From: Luteibaculum sp964627445 | GTDB taxonomy: Bacteria > Bacteroidota > Bacteroidia > Flavobacteriales_D > Luteibaculaceae | Assembly: GCA_964627445.1 (NCBI GenBank) | Contig: CAZVJF010000003.1 | Coordinates: 248,001 to 312,000 of the forward strand | Length of the DNA: 64,000 bases | Reading direction: 5' to 3' | Shown: piece by piece, positions 9,476-18,639 of the stretch | Layout of the letters: each line of letters starts with the position of its first letter | How positions within the stretch are numbered: the stretch's first letter is position 1 | Translations under genes and position numbers: made by a program | The notes under the pieces: model-generated | Database searches by the model: none | Told to the model about the DNA's origin: nothing | The model's input: the letters and a program-made list of their open reading frames with translations, nothing else

Positions 9476-11755
9476 ATGAAAGCCTCGTCTTATCTATTTG
9501 GCCTTGTTTTATGTTTGGTATCCGCTATTTCCGCGGCCCAAAAGCCAGTGCAAGCCTATATAGAGGAAGGCAACACCGCATTGGAGCAAGGCAACCCCTA
9601 CCTGGCCGAGCGCATTTTCGAAAAAGCGGCCACAACCTATCCCAATAATTTGGCTGCGCAGTATTTATTCGGAAAAACCCTGCTCACTATAAACGAGTAC
9701 TACAGTGCGGCTGAAGTTCTTGAGCAAGCGCTGTACCTAGATGAAAAGGATTCTTTACCCGACATTATTCACCAACTGGCAAGAGCAAAAAAAAGTGCGG
9801 GGTTGTTGGGAGAAGCGCTGGACACGTATTCCGATATCTACACCTTAACAGCCAGTGATCCCAAATCGCCACAGCATAAGCGCGCTGCCAAAGAAATATC
9901 TACCATAAAGCGCATACTCGATGGTGATTTCGATGGACTTGAAACGCAGTTTGAAAATCTAGACGGCATCAATACCGATGAAAGCGACTTTGCCCCCAGC
10001 TATGCCGATCAAAACAACATTACCTTTAGTCGCAGTGCTGGTGTTTTCAACTACTTGGAAAACATCTCTATAGCCCAATACCAAGCCCAACGCAAAAAAG
10101 ACGATTGGAAAAAACCGAAAGCCTTACCGGCTATCATCAATAAGTCGGGAAATTTATCGGCAAACGGGGTGTTTACAAAAGACAGTAGCGCATTTTTTTA
10201 CACCCTATGTAATGGAGCTACCGATTGCGGTATTTATCGCATACCCGTGGAAGACGGTGACTTTGGTACGCCTAGACCGGTCAGTTTATTTAAAACTAAA
10301 ACCTTTGTAACGCATCCGTTTCCATTTGAAACCAGCACTGGACAAAAGGGCCTCTTGTTTACCGCAAGGCACGACTCTGGTTTTGGTGGGCTGGACATTT
10401 ATGTAGCCTACCACAACGGAGAAAACTATGCCAACCCTCGCAACTTGGGCCCCTTCGTAAATTCACCCGAAGATGACATTACCCCCTTTTACGTTCCTGA
10501 AAAAAACGTACTCTTCTTTAGCAGCAGTTGGAACGGGGGCTTGGGCGAAAAAGACATTTTCTACACCTACACTCCAGACTTGGTACGGTTTAGTCAGTTG
10601 GTGAACCTAAAAAAACCCTTTGTATCACCAGCAAACGACACCTACTTTAAACTGAACGACTCGCTAAACTCCGGACTCTTGGTCTCTAACCGAGAAGGAG
10701 GTAAAAAGAACCGATACCGCACCTGTTGCAACGACATTTACGAGTTCGACTACCCTTTTGACAGCCTGCACAGCGACTATGAAACGCTTATGGCCCAACT
10801 TATGGATACCGTAAGCTACCGGAAGGTAGAAGACGATAACAACCTTATGGCAAGGGTGAATCAACTGGTGGACTCCTTGCGCAACCTGCTGCCGTTGCCC
10901 TTGTATTTTCACAATGATGAACCCAACCCAAGGACTACCCAGCGTACTACTTCCAAAACATACAAAGACGCACTTACCTCGTACCTCTCGAAACGTACTG
11001 AATACCAAGAAATAAATCCGAACCCAGAGGTAGATGCCTTTTTTGATTCCACACTACTGTATTCCTTCCAACGGTTCAACACCTTTCTAAATACCTTAGA
11101 AAAACTCTATAGCATTACGCCTTACCCTATTGTTATGGCTGTACGTGGATATGCTTCGCCCCTAGCCGAGAGCAACTACAACACCTTCCTCTCTGAAAGG
11201 CGTATCAGCAGCGTGCAAAACTACTTTTACCAGCAAGGTTTTGACACCGAGGCCAACACCGTAGACTGGGTAATAAATCCCTACGGTGAAAATACGGCAG
11301 CAAGCTCTGTAAGTGACGATTACTCTGACCAAAAAAACTCGGTTTATTCCCTGGGCGCTATGTTGGAGCGCAGGGTAGAAATACAGTGGTTGCAGTTGGA
11401 TAAATCGCGTATCCTCAAAGACACGATAGACCAAGAAACTGCAGACAGCAGTAAAATTGAGAGTTTGTTTTACCCATTAGGACGTATACAAACCAATACC
11501 ACCAAAAAAGCGGTTATCGCACTCTACAATCCGTATAAAACACCATTAAGCATTGCAGAAATACGCAATTCCTGCAATTGCACCGAGGTACATTTAGAAA
11601 CCTACGACATTGCACCGGGTAAGTCTATACCGGTAGAGTTGGAAATTTTGGGCTCCGATAAACCCGGTGAATACAGTTTAGAGCTCATGATTTATCCCGC
11701 TTCGGAAGATCAAAAGCCCATACGCGTATTGCTTGGATTAGAGGCTGAGAAATAA
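9476..11755 (+). CDS. PorE-like TPR/WD40-like/OmpA protein with DUF1573-like tail
   Basis: A 759-residue periplasmic protein of the type that accompanies PorP in T9SS loci. The signal peptide ends near SAAQ. TPR-like helices span ~20-130 (EEGNTALEQGNPYLAERIF). WD40-like beta-propeller (PD40) blades span ~165-440, ending in the family signature SNREGG...TCCNDIY. An OmpA-like domain spans ~520-650, then ~90 residues resemble DUF1573 (NSCNCTEV, IAPGKSIPVELEI). The OmpA domain is degenerate: the peptidoglycan-contacting Asp of the usual G-H-T-D motif is Ser561 (GYASPLAESNYN), while the later LSERR arginine is kept. It lies 51 bp after porP and converges on the next gene with only two bases between stops. 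Role as link between barrel, cargo and cell wall is inferred from family. Confidence 0.85.
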   Translation: MKASSYLFGLVLCLVSAISAAQKPVQAYIEEGNTALEQGNPYLAERIFEKAATTYPNNLAAQYLFGKTLLTINEYYSAAEVLEQALYLDEKDSLPDIIHQLARAKKSAGLLGEALDTYSDIYTLTASDPKSPQHKRAAKEISTIKRILDGDFDGLETQFENLDGINTDESDFAPSYADQNNITFSRSAGVFNYLENISIAQYQAQRKKDDWKKPKALPAIINKSGNLSANGVFTKDSSAFFYTLCNGATDCGIYRIPVEDGDFGTPRPVSLFKTKTFVTHPFPFETSTGQKGLLFTARHDSGFGGLDIYVAYHNGENYANPRNLGPFVNSPEDDITPFYVPEKNVLFFSSSWNGGLGEKDIFYTYTPDLVRFSQLVNLKKPFVSPANDTYFKLNDSLNSGLLVSNREGGKKNRYRTCCNDIYEFDYPFDSLHSDYETLMAQLMDTVSYRKVEDDNNLMARVNQLVDSLRNLLPLPLYFHNDEPNPRTTQRTTSKTYKDALTSYLSKRTEYQEINPNPEVDAFFDSTLLYSFQRFNTFLNTLEKLYSITPYPIVMAVRGYASPLAESNYNTFLSERRISSVQNYFYQQGFDTEANTVDWVINPYGENTAASSVSDDYSDQKNSVYSLGAMLERRVEIQWLQLDKSRILKDTIDQETADSSKIESLFYPLGRIQTNTTKKAVIALYNPYKTPLSIAEIRNSCNCTEVHLETYDIAPGKSIPVELEILGSDKPGEYSLELMIYPASEDQKPIRVLLGLEAEK

Positions 11756-11757
11756 GC

Positions 11758-12396
11758 CTAGCGGGGAAGCCACTCGGTATATTTGATGTTCGGATCTCGT
11801 GCTTCTGGGCAAATAATATCGCGGCTGTCCTCAATAAACATTCCGTTACGGGCAATTTTATTCACCATAATACGGTAACCGTCTATTTGGTTGGGTGGAA
11901 GAAATGCGTTTTCAAATGGAGCCAATCCATTGCCCGTAAAAAGCTGAATGCGTCCCCCGTTTTTGTATTTGTTCTTATATACATCGTTATGGTAGTAGCA
12001 AAACAAAAAGCCTTTCAAATCATTGCCGCCACAACCGCTTTGCTTACCTACCTCAGCCTGGAACTTCAGTTCTCCGTTGAGGAAGTACTCGGTAAAAACT
12101 CCAGTCAACTCCCCGGCTTCGTACTGCAAAATCATATGGGTTTGACCCGTAGGATAAAACTTTTTGGATGGGCCATCCAGCTTACCCGCTTTCACCAAGG
12201 AAATCCACTTCACCTTGCCATCGGGATACTTCTCTACCAACCTCCCCTGAAATAAAGCCCCGGATCTTCGATCGAGTATTTTGTCTTTCGTGAAAATAGC
12301 TACTTCGTAGGGAGATTCCTCCTCCTGAGCTTCGACTCCAAAAGGTAGCGCAGCTAGCCAAAATGCGGCTATCATGGTTTTAATCCAACTCATCAT
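11758..12396 (-). CDS. Secreted MORN-repeat protein
   Basis: A 212-residue exported protein. The signal peptide ends near VEAQ, followed by MORN-type repeats (GALFQGRLVEKYPDGKVKW, GPSKKFYPTGQ, TGVFTEYFLNGEL) like those of the YwqK family, and a non-repetitive Cys-containing C-terminal half (SGCGGNDLKGFLFCYYHND, DIICPEARD). MORN repeats bind lipid or protein surfaces; the specific function is unknown. The start overlaps maf by 17 bp (tandem ATGs at 12396 and 12393), making it the last gene of the ccm-ubiA-maf operon. Confidence 0.75.
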   Translation of the reverse strand: MMSWIKTMIAAFWLAALPFGVEAQEEESPYEVAIFTKDKILDRRSGALFQGRLVEKYPDGKVKWISLVKAGKLDGPSKKFYPTGQTHMILQYEAGELTGVFTEYFLNGELKFQAEVGKQSGCGGNDLKGFLFCYYHNDVYKNKYKNGGRIQLFTGNGLAPFENAFLPPNQIDGYRIMVNKIARNGMFIEDSRDIICPEARDPNIKYTEWLPR

Positions 12397-12976
12397 GAAA
12401 TTTGCTTAAGTATTTAACAACCTCGTGCACCGGCAAGCCTACCACGTTGTAGTACGATCCCTCGATCTTTTCTACGGCCACCATTCCAATCCACTCTTGT
12501 ATGCCATAGGCCCCTGCTTTATCAAAGGGCTTGTAATGATCTACGTAGTAGGCTATTTCCTGGTCTGTTAGTTTTTTAAAGTACACCGTGGTGCTTACGG
12601 TAAACGATTTTTTCCAGTAGCCCATACCGTTTATACAAACCGCAGTAAGTACGCGATGCTTTTGGTTAGACAGCTTTTTTAGCATGGCCGTTGCCTCGCT
12701 AGCATCTGCCGCTTTCTCCAAAATTTCATCGCCCAGGCAAACCACCGTATCCGAAGTAATAAGTACCTCGTTGGGGCCATAACTTGTGTACGCTTCGTTC
12801 TTTTTGGCTGCTAAAAAAGACACGACCTCCTCTGGAGATAAATCGCTGGGATAGGATTCATTGACGTGCAGGGGTTGCACTCGAACCTGCAATCCCAACT
12901 CTGTAAGCAACGCTTTTCTTCTGGGAGATTTGGAACCCAGAACCACCTTTAATTTTGGAAGAAATACCGTACTCAA
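12380..12976 (-). CDS. maf: Maf-family nucleoside triphosphate pyrophosphatase
   Basis: Hydrolyses non-canonical or house-cleaning nucleotides (dTTP/UTP-type pyrophosphatase) in the cytoplasm. The 198 residues show the family signatures: GSKSPRR near the N-terminus, TSDTVVCLGDEIL with the catalytic Asp, an ALL-type SNQKHRV segment, and FDKAGAYGIQEW followed by IEGSYYNVVGLP. The start is read as TTG 12976, which overlaps the UbiA stop as TTGA; there is no in-frame ATG near, and a GTG at 12946 sits too close to the SPRR motif. Tightly coupled to the prenyltransferase upstream and the MORN gene downstream. Confidence 0.93.
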   Translation of the reverse strand: MSTVFLPKLKVVLGSKSPRRKALLTELGLQVRVQPLHVNESYPSDLSPEEVVSFLAAKKNEAYTSYGPNEVLITSDTVVCLGDEILEKAADASEATAMLKKLSNQKHRVLTAVCINGMGYWKKSFTVSTTVYFKKLTDQEIAYYVDHYKPFDKAGAYGIQEWIGMVAVEKIEGSYYNVVGLPVHEVVKYLSKFHDELD

Positions 12977-13947
12977 AAAATGAATTCTTTTAAAAAGTAG
13001 CTAAAGCACAAACCCAACAACAATACCACTTTCATAAGGGTTGCTGCCCGTTTGTAGGTGCTTGGCTTGGGGTTTCTAAAAATCATAAATCCAGTTAGCA
13101 CCACGGGCGCTATGAGGCCCAGAATGATATACCACATAGAAAAGTTGGTATCCAAAAAGCGAAATTCCACCCAAAGCAAGCTGGTTGTCCAAATTACAAT
13201 GTATCCCGCGGCTAACCACAGTGCCACGTTCTCTCCCCATACAATAGGAATGGTCTTTCGGTGGGTGGTTTTGTCGCCTTCCAAGTCTGCTAAATCCTTG
13301 TACAGTTCGCGGATTAGATTTCCTAAAAACGAGAACGCTGCAAAACCCAATATAAAATAGAGGACAATTTTAAAAAAGAAGGCTATGGATACTCCTCCCT
13401 TCTCCATATACGTGGTAAACGAATCGGGTAAATGGAACAAAACCGGGAAAACATCAAAAAAGGACACCGTAAGCGGCACCAAAGCCGTCAGTAGGGCTAT
13501 GAGCAGGTTTCCGTAAGGTGTTTCCCGTTTAAAGTAGGTACTGTAAAACCAAAGCGAAATAGCTACAAAAACGTGCAAAACCACAAAACGCAAGCTGTTA
13601 TGCATCCACCCGTAATAAGCTCCTAAAACAATACCCGTAAATGTGAGCACGGTATGTGCAGCTAGGGCTACGCGCCTATCCAACTTAAGCCCTACAATAA
13701 CCTTGTTGGGTTTATTAATGACATCGGTTTTAATATCGAAATAGTCATTAATTATGTTTCCTGCCGCAGCAATGCACACCACGGAAAGCACCAAAATGGC
13801 AAAATCTAATGGTCCAGAGGGTAAGCTTAATCCTTTGGGAATAAACAAGGGTGCCACGATAAAATAGCGCATGGCATACAGCGTAAGGGCTATTATGATC
13901 AGATTAACAGGTCTGGTTAGCCGCACAAAAGCCAGTAAACGCTGCAT
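12973..13947 (-). CDS. UbiA-family prenyltransferase (geranylgeranylglycerol-phosphate type)
   Basis: Integral membrane prenyltransferase, 324 residues, with about nine hydrophobic segments. The first Asp-rich prenyl-diphosphate/Mg site is NIINDYFDIKTD (N64-D75). The second is in ELYKDLADLEGDKTTHRKTIP. Bacteroidota members of this subgroup are annotated as geranylgeranylglycerol-phosphate geranylgeranyltransferases, related to archaeal ether-lipid enzymes; the true substrate here cannot be read from sequence. It starts one base downstream of the phosphatase stop and overlaps maf by four bases, so it is in the middle of the ccm operon. Confidence 0.88.
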   Translation of the reverse strand: MQRLLAFVRLTRPVNLIIIALTLYAMRYFIVAPLFIPKGLSLPSGPLDFAILVLSVVCIAAAGNIINDYFDIKTDVINKPNKVIVGLKLDRRVALAAHTVLTFTGIVLGAYYGWMHNSLRFVVLHVFVAISLWFYSTYFKRETPYGNLLIALLTALVPLTVSFFDVFPVLFHLPDSFTTYMEKGGVSIAFFFKIVLYFILGFAAFSFLGNLIRELYKDLADLEGDKTTHRKTIPIVWGENVALWLAAGYIVIWTTSLLWVEFRFLDTNFSMWYIILGLIAPVVLTGFMIFRNPKPSTYKRAATLMKVVLLLGLCFSYFLKEFIF

Positions 13948-13948
13948 A

Positions 13949-14455
13949 TTATTGAGGTTTAAACCATTTGCCTTGCACCTTTAAGGTTTGCTCTACGATG
14001 TCTCGCACGCAACCTTCGCCCCCGTTTTTGGGAGAGATATAATCTGAGATATCTAAAATTTCTGTGGCAGCATCATTGGGAGCGCAAGCCAGCCCACAGT
14101 GTTGCATTACGTAGTAGTCAGGAATATCATCTCCCATGTACATGCAATGCGCTGCATCTAATTCTTCATCGGAGAGGTATTCTTTCAGTACTTCCAGCTT
14201 ATCGGAAACCCCGAGGTAAATATCTTTCACGCCCAAATCTAGCAACCGCGACCGCACCGCCTGGCTCCTTCCACCCGAAATGATACAGCAGTTAAAGCCG
14301 TGATCTAATGCTTGTTTTACCGCAAAACCATCGCGCGTATTCATGCTTCGCAGCAAGTCTCCATCGGGATGCAGTAAAATCTGACTGTTGGTGAACACGC
14401 CATCCACATCAAAAATAAAGGTTTGCACATCCTTTAACTTGCTCTTATAGTTCAT
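13949..14455 (-). CDS. HAD phosphatase, KdsC-like
   Basis: A 168-residue cytoplasmic HAD-IIIA phosphatase lacking a cap domain, of the usual length for the KdsC family (KDO-8-phosphate phosphatase in lipopolysaccharide synthesis). Motif I is FDVDGVFT (nucleophile D16, acid D18), motif II is IISGGRS, and motif IV is MGDDIPD. The YVMQHCGLACAPNDA and SPKNGGEGCVRDI segments match KdsC-type proteins. No kdsA or kdsB is nearby, so the substrate is inferred only. The start codon overlaps the DUF2520 stop as TAATG, indicating translational coupling. Confidence 0.85.
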   Translation of the reverse strand: MNYKSKLKDVQTFIFDVDGVFTNSQILLHPDGDLLRSMNTRDGFAVKQALDHGFNCCIISGGRSQAVRSRLLDLGVKDIYLGVSDKLEVLKEYLSDEELDAAHCMYMGDDIPDYYVMQHCGLACAPNDAATEILDISDYISPKNGGEGCVRDIVEQTLKVQGKWFKPQ

Positions 14456-15213
14456 TAAGAATTTCTTTTTTTGATGCGTTTACTTAGTATTTTGTAGGCC
14501 TTCACGGCTTCTCTATCTACCACCTCGAGCAAAGTTATATGCTTCGATAATGTGTTCTTATCTCCGCGCTTGGCGGGACCTGTTTGTGCTTTTTTTGGCC
14601 CCATTTCGACAGCCTTTTCTAAAGTTTTATCGTAGAGGGGTTTCAGATCGCTAAGCTGTAATTTGGTGTTGGCCAAAACGCCCTGGCTTATGTCTAAAAG
14701 CTGGTTTCCAAAATTATTGATAAGGACACCGCAGAGGTGCAAACGCAAGCGCTCTACAGAATCTAGCTTGCGCCAGGCCATTCCCAAGTCTTCAACCATA
14801 CCCGCGAGTAATGTAAAATCGGAGTTTTTTACCGCTTCAATATAAACAGTTATGTCTTGAAATTTAAGCTCGGTATCACTCTTAGAAATGCTCTGAAAAA
14901 AGTAGCAAACCCCTTTGCGCTTGCTGGCTAGCGTTTGCATGGGCTGCGTTCCCGAAACATGACAACATAGCGCATCGGTATCTTTAAACTGAGCGCCCAG
15001 AGACTTTACCGCATCATCTGGCACGCAGAAAAAAACAATATCCTCGTATTTCGGATTTAAAGCGGATAAGGGTTTAATTGGAATATCCAAATCCTTAAAG
15101 GAAACTTCGCCCGCATTGCGCCCCCAAAGCGTTACCCTATAGCCTGCCTTCTGCAGAGCGTAATACCAGTGTAAACCAACATTACCAGCACCTACAACAG
15201 AAACCGTAACCAT
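14455..15213 (-). CDS. Rossmann-fold DUF2520 protein
   Basis: A 252-residue NAD(P)-binding protein resembling F420/NADP-dependent and 6-phosphogluconate-like oxidoreductases. It has the dinucleotide motif VVGAGNVG at the N-terminus, VFFCVPDDAV, and HVSGTQPMQTL, then an all-helical DUF2520 C-terminus (GVLINNFGNQLL, TGPAKRGDKNTLSKH). Substrate unknown. The start is ATG 15213, directly before the first beta strand. A TTG at 15237 would extend it by eight residues and overlap ccmF. Its position after the cytochrome c genes and before the KdsC-like gene recurs in Bacteroidota, but a functional link is not established. Confidence 0.87.
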   Translation of the reverse strand: MVTVSVVGAGNVGLHWYYALQKAGYRVTLWGRNAGEVSFKDLDIPIKPLSALNPKYEDIVFFCVPDDAVKSLGAQFKDTDALCCHVSGTQPMQTLASKRKGVCYFFQSISKSDTELKFQDITVYIEAVKNSDFTLLAGMVEDLGMAWRKLDSVERLRLHLCGVLINNFGNQLLDISQGVLANTKLQLSDLKPLYDKTLEKAVEMGPKKAQTGPAKRGDKNTLSKHITLLEVVDREAVKAYKILSKRIKKRNS

Positions 15214-15223
15214 GCTTGCTCCT

Positions 15224-18037
15224 TTATTGGGGCTCAATTTTTTTCGCTTTTCTTTTGCGGGAATACGAATATACGGAACTAAAAATGCCCAGCGCCATAA
15301 TTATGCAACCCAGCCACAAGATATTGATAGCAGGGAAAATGATGGCTTGCATTACAATAAATTCTTTGCGGTTGGATTTGTGCTCGGCTATTTGCAGGGT
15401 TATGTTATCATCCTTAGGGTTTACCTCGGTGAATCTAATTTTAAGGCCTAAATCTTCAACCTCAGCCACGTCTGGCACAACCAAACTGCTATCGCGCAGT
15501 ATAAACAGAGGCTCAGCCTCATAAACAGAGTCTTGGTTGGATGTTATTTCCAAACGAGCCACAATCGCCAAATCCTCCTTGTAAACCCGGTAGCGCTCGT
15601 AGTCTGTCACCACTTTTAGGTCGGCAACACGCACCATATTTTGCGAGGTGTACACGGTATCGCCTTTTTTCACTTTGTGCTCGGTAGCGGGTAAAAAACC
15701 GAGTTCGTCCACCTCAGGCTCTGCCAATTCTGCCCAACGCACATGGGTATACACGTCTTTGTGTAAGTAGTGTTTCGTATCGGGTTCGGGAACGTTTCCA
15801 AAGGTTGGATTTAGTTGTATGCGGGGATGCAAGGTAAAGTCCTTTTCTCCAGCGCGGTAGGCGTTCCAGGTTTTAGCAGCATTCCATTGTGAAGGCGTAG
15901 GGCTGTTTACATATTCCCAGTACAACTCCCTGTCGTGCATAAAGGTGGTGGGCTTATGGTCTTGTAAACAACGAAATACAAGGCCTTGGCTCAACGCAAC
16001 ATCGCCTTCCTTGTAGTAATTGGGTATGGGTTTAAAATATTCTACCTCGTAATACACATTTACATCTTCCTTACTACGGCTTTTGTACCGAATAAAGTAG
16101 TTGTCCATAGCCAACGTATCGCCCTTAAACAGGAGGATATCCTCGTTGTTGGTAAAGTCTTCTCCTAAGGCTTTTAGGTCTATCCCCGAAGTATTTTCGG
16201 ATATCTCTATACTTTTTCCTGTGGCGATAAGCGCGCCTAAAAGCACCATTCCAAATCCAACATGCGACAGTGTAGAACCCGCATTACTCCAATTCCAGCG
16301 TAGCTTTTTTGCCAAATAAAAACTGTTGGATACTATGGCAAATGAGGCTGCAACTAACAGAAGTACCAAAGCCACATTCTCTTGGTCAAAATCATACTGC
16401 CAAGCCAAATAAGACGCTATAACTGCGGTAACCATTACGGGCAAAATCAGGTCTTGCAACCAGCTCTTTGCCTTGGTGTTTTTGTATTTCAAGTACTGCG
16501 TTAATCCAATGAAAAGCGCGATTAAAACTGCAAAGGGCACCTGCCATTTGTTATAATGCGAAATCGGGTCTGCAGGGGGGGCAAACTTGGCCTTTGCCAA
16601 ACTCTGGAAAATATCCATTTGCGTACTCGCATACAAGTCGGTAAAAACACCGCTAAAGGGCTCCAGTAAAATATTATAGACTGGGGTGGATGTAGAAAAC
16701 GCAATTTGCATCGCGCTCAAAAACAGGGTAAGCGAGCCCGCGAACATCCAGAACTCTCTAGAGAGTAATTTGTCATCCACGTTTTCTTTATAAACTGTAC
16801 TCTGGCGTGCCATGACTAAAAACAGCAGCAAGCCTACAATAAAGAATACCACCACAGCAGCCGATTCTGGCACTACCACAAGCAGCAAAACAGTTGCGAG
16901 CAAGAAAAATCCAAAAAGAGCACGCTTTCGCGCTTCATCCAGCAAGGTAAATACCATAGCCGCCAAGCTGGCCCCAAGAAAAACCATGAGCTGGCCGCTC
17001 ATGCCATTGTCGGTAAAAGAGTGCACACTGCTGTCTCCCAAAACTCCACTCTTGGTTAAAAAGGTACTGTAGACCACCAAGACATAGGTTCCTAAGGCAA
17101 ATAAGAATAGACTGAATAGGTGCGATGGTTTTCTGCGATTCACAGCCATAAGGTGCACGGCTCCTACCAACAACAACCAAGGAACCAAGGAGGCATTTTC
17201 CACCGGATCCCAGGCCCAAAAACCACCAAAACTTAGCGCTTCGTAGGCCCAAGCTCCTCCCATTAAAATACCCACACCCAATATTCCCAGTGCAAAAAGG
17301 GTCAACGGCAACGCCGGTTGTATCCAGCCACGGTAGTCTCTCGTAAACATGCCCGCTATGGCATAGGCAAAAGGAATAAGCGTAGATGCAAACCCCAGAA
17401 AAATAATAGGCGGGTGGATGGTCATCCAATAATTCTGAAGCAATGGATTGAGTCCTCTACCATCTTTAAACTGTGGAATTTTCACCAAATAATCGGCAAG
17501 GTAGGTCCATGGCAACCCATCGTTTTCAGGCAGATTTCGAATGAGGATAAACGGATTGCTACCAACGCGCCACTCGCCCAGATAAACCCCCAAAACCATG
17601 GAGACTAAAAAGCACTGAGCAATGGCAAATACGGCCAGAGCCACGGGTTCAAACTTGCCTGCGCGCTTAAACAAGAATAGACCTAACAAGGCTTGCCAAA
17701 ACATCCATAGCAAGAAACTACCTTCGTACCCTTCCCAAAAACAGGCCAGGATATACTTCATATCCATGCTGGTGTTGGAGTGTTTCCAAACGTAGTCGTA
17801 CTCAAAGTAGCCGTTGAAAATAATGTAGAACAAGGTTGCGCACGCTACCAAGATTCCCACGCCTTGTGCAACAAAAGCCGCCCGTGCCGATTTAAGGAAT
17901 CCAGAGTAGGCTGCGTTATCTCTGTTCCGCTGGGCTAACAAGGCCATTACAAAGGCGTAAAGTCCCAAAACAAAGGCCGTAACTATGCCAATCCGGCCAA
18001 CCAAACCGGGAATTAAATGCTCTCCTACGTATTCCAT
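15224..18037 (-). CDS. ccmF: CcmF-type heme lyase (CcsA/CcmF superfamily)
   Basis: Attaches heme to apocytochrome c outside the cytoplasmic membrane. It has 937 residues and many membrane spans. The heme-handling WWD signature is at ~263-287 (WAYEALSF, GGFWAWDPVENASLVPW). Candidate heme-ligand histidines are H208 (MTIHPP) and H339 (GDSSVHSF) on either side. After ~residue 600 there is a long extracytoplasmic domain and a final transmembrane helix ending in a basic tail (YSRKRKAKK). It is much longer than the ~650 residues of E. coli CcmF. It starts three bases after the ccmE stop. No ccmH or ccmG is present in the window. Confidence 0.93.
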   Translation of the reverse strand: MEYVGEHLIPGLVGRIGIVTAFVLGLYAFVMALLAQRNRDNAAYSGFLKSARAAFVAQGVGILVACATLFYIIFNGYFEYDYVWKHSNTSMDMKYILACFWEGYEGSFLLWMFWQALLGLFLFKRAGKFEPVALAVFAIAQCFLVSMVLGVYLGEWRVGSNPFILIRNLPENDGLPWTYLADYLVKIPQFKDGRGLNPLLQNYWMTIHPPIIFLGFASTLIPFAYAIAGMFTRDYRGWIQPALPLTLFALGILGVGILMGGAWAYEALSFGGFWAWDPVENASLVPWLLLVGAVHLMAVNRRKPSHLFSLFLFALGTYVLVVYSTFLTKSGVLGDSSVHSFTDNGMSGQLMVFLGASLAAMVFTLLDEARKRALFGFFLLATVLLLVVVPESAAVVVFFIVGLLLFLVMARQSTVYKENVDDKLLSREFWMFAGSLTLFLSAMQIAFSTSTPVYNILLEPFSGVFTDLYASTQMDIFQSLAKAKFAPPADPISHYNKWQVPFAVLIALFIGLTQYLKYKNTKAKSWLQDLILPVMVTAVIASYLAWQYDFDQENVALVLLLVAASFAIVSNSFYLAKKLRWNWSNAGSTLSHVGFGMVLLGALIATGKSIEISENTSGIDLKALGEDFTNNEDILLFKGDTLAMDNYFIRYKSRSKEDVNVYYEVEYFKPIPNYYKEGDVALSQGLVFRCLQDHKPTTFMHDRELYWEYVNSPTPSQWNAAKTWNAYRAGEKDFTLHPRIQLNPTFGNVPEPDTKHYLHKDVYTHVRWAELAEPEVDELGFLPATEHKVKKGDTVYTSQNMVRVADLKVVTDYERYRVYKEDLAIVARLEITSNQDSVYEAEPLFILRDSSLVVPDVAEVEDLGLKIRFTEVNPKDDNITLQIAEHKSNRKEFIVMQAIIFPAINILWLGCIIMALGIFSSVYSYSRKRKAKKIEPQ

Positions 18038-18040
18038 GAA

Positions 18041-18436
18041 TTATAAACTGCTCTGAGAAATTTCCAATTCCTCGTTGTACTTAGATGGACACTTTACCAG
18101 AATGTCCTTGGCGTGAAATACGCCTGCGGTAGCTTTACCTATAACTACCACATTTTCGCTGCGCTCAAAATCTTGCGGCTTACTTTTTTGTAAGTACACC
18201 AGGCCGGTATCGCCTTCATTGTCTACCATTTTAAATTTGGTAAGCTGCGCATTTTCCAGCGGATTGTATTCCACAGGATAAGACCGGTCTAAAACGCCCA
18301 CCACATGGTATTCAGAATCGGGGTTTTCGTAGGCATCGGAAAGCGATGCGTATGTGGAACTATCGTAGATAGAGCTCACTAAAAACCCCACCAAAAGTGC
18401 TATAACTATTAATGCTAAAATGTGCGTCTTTTTCAT
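18041..18436 (-). CDS. ccmE: CcmE heme chaperone, cysteine (CxxxY) variant
   Basis: Membrane-anchored periplasmic heme chaperone that receives heme from CcmC and passes it to CcmF. It has 131 residues: an N-terminal transmembrane anchor (~5-23), an OB-fold beta barrel (YHVVGVLDRS, VVVIGKATAGVFHAKDILVK), and a short tail. At the position of the covalent heme-binding histidine of classical CcmE (HxxxY) there is C116-P-S-K-Y120. This CxxxY form is the one known from the variant System I of archaea and some bacteria, which also lacks CcmH. Its ATG overlaps the ccmD stop (ATGA). Confidence 0.92.
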   Translation of the reverse strand: MKKTHILALIVIALLVGFLVSSIYDSSTYASLSDAYENPDSEYHVVGVLDRSYPVEYNPLENAQLTKFKMVDNEGDTGLVYLQKSKPQDFERSENVVVIGKATAGVFHAKDILVKCPSKYNEELEISQSSL

Positions 18437-18639
18437 GACTCCTCCTCCCGTTGCTGCTGCCGCTCCAGCTTTCTAATTTTCCGATCCAGATGTACGAGGT
18501 ATGCAAAGATACCTACTAAAACAACAAGTGCCACGGCTATAAACACACCGTACTTTCCATCAAAAGAAGAAACGGTGCCCTGAGCCAACACCCATTGGCA
18601 GTTAAAAAGCAACGCTATGATTACAATATATTTATACAT
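18433..18639 (-). CDS. ccmD: CcmD-like small membrane protein
   Basis: A 68-residue protein with an N-terminal hydrophobic segment that may be a signal or a second span (IVIIALLFNCQWVLAQ), an SFDGKYGVF segment, one transmembrane helix (VALVVLVGIFAYLVHL) and a charged coiled tail (DRKIRKLERQQQREE). This layout matches the CcmD family proteins of Bacteroidota, which help release holo-CcmE from CcmABC. ATG 18639 is chosen over TTG 18651 because it embeds in the ccmC stop (gATGTATAA). Position between ccmC and ccmE supports the call. Confidence 0.85.
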   Translation of the reverse strand: MYKYIVIIALLFNCQWVLAQGTVSSFDGKYGVFIAVALVVLVGIFAYLVHLDRKIRKLERQQQREEES

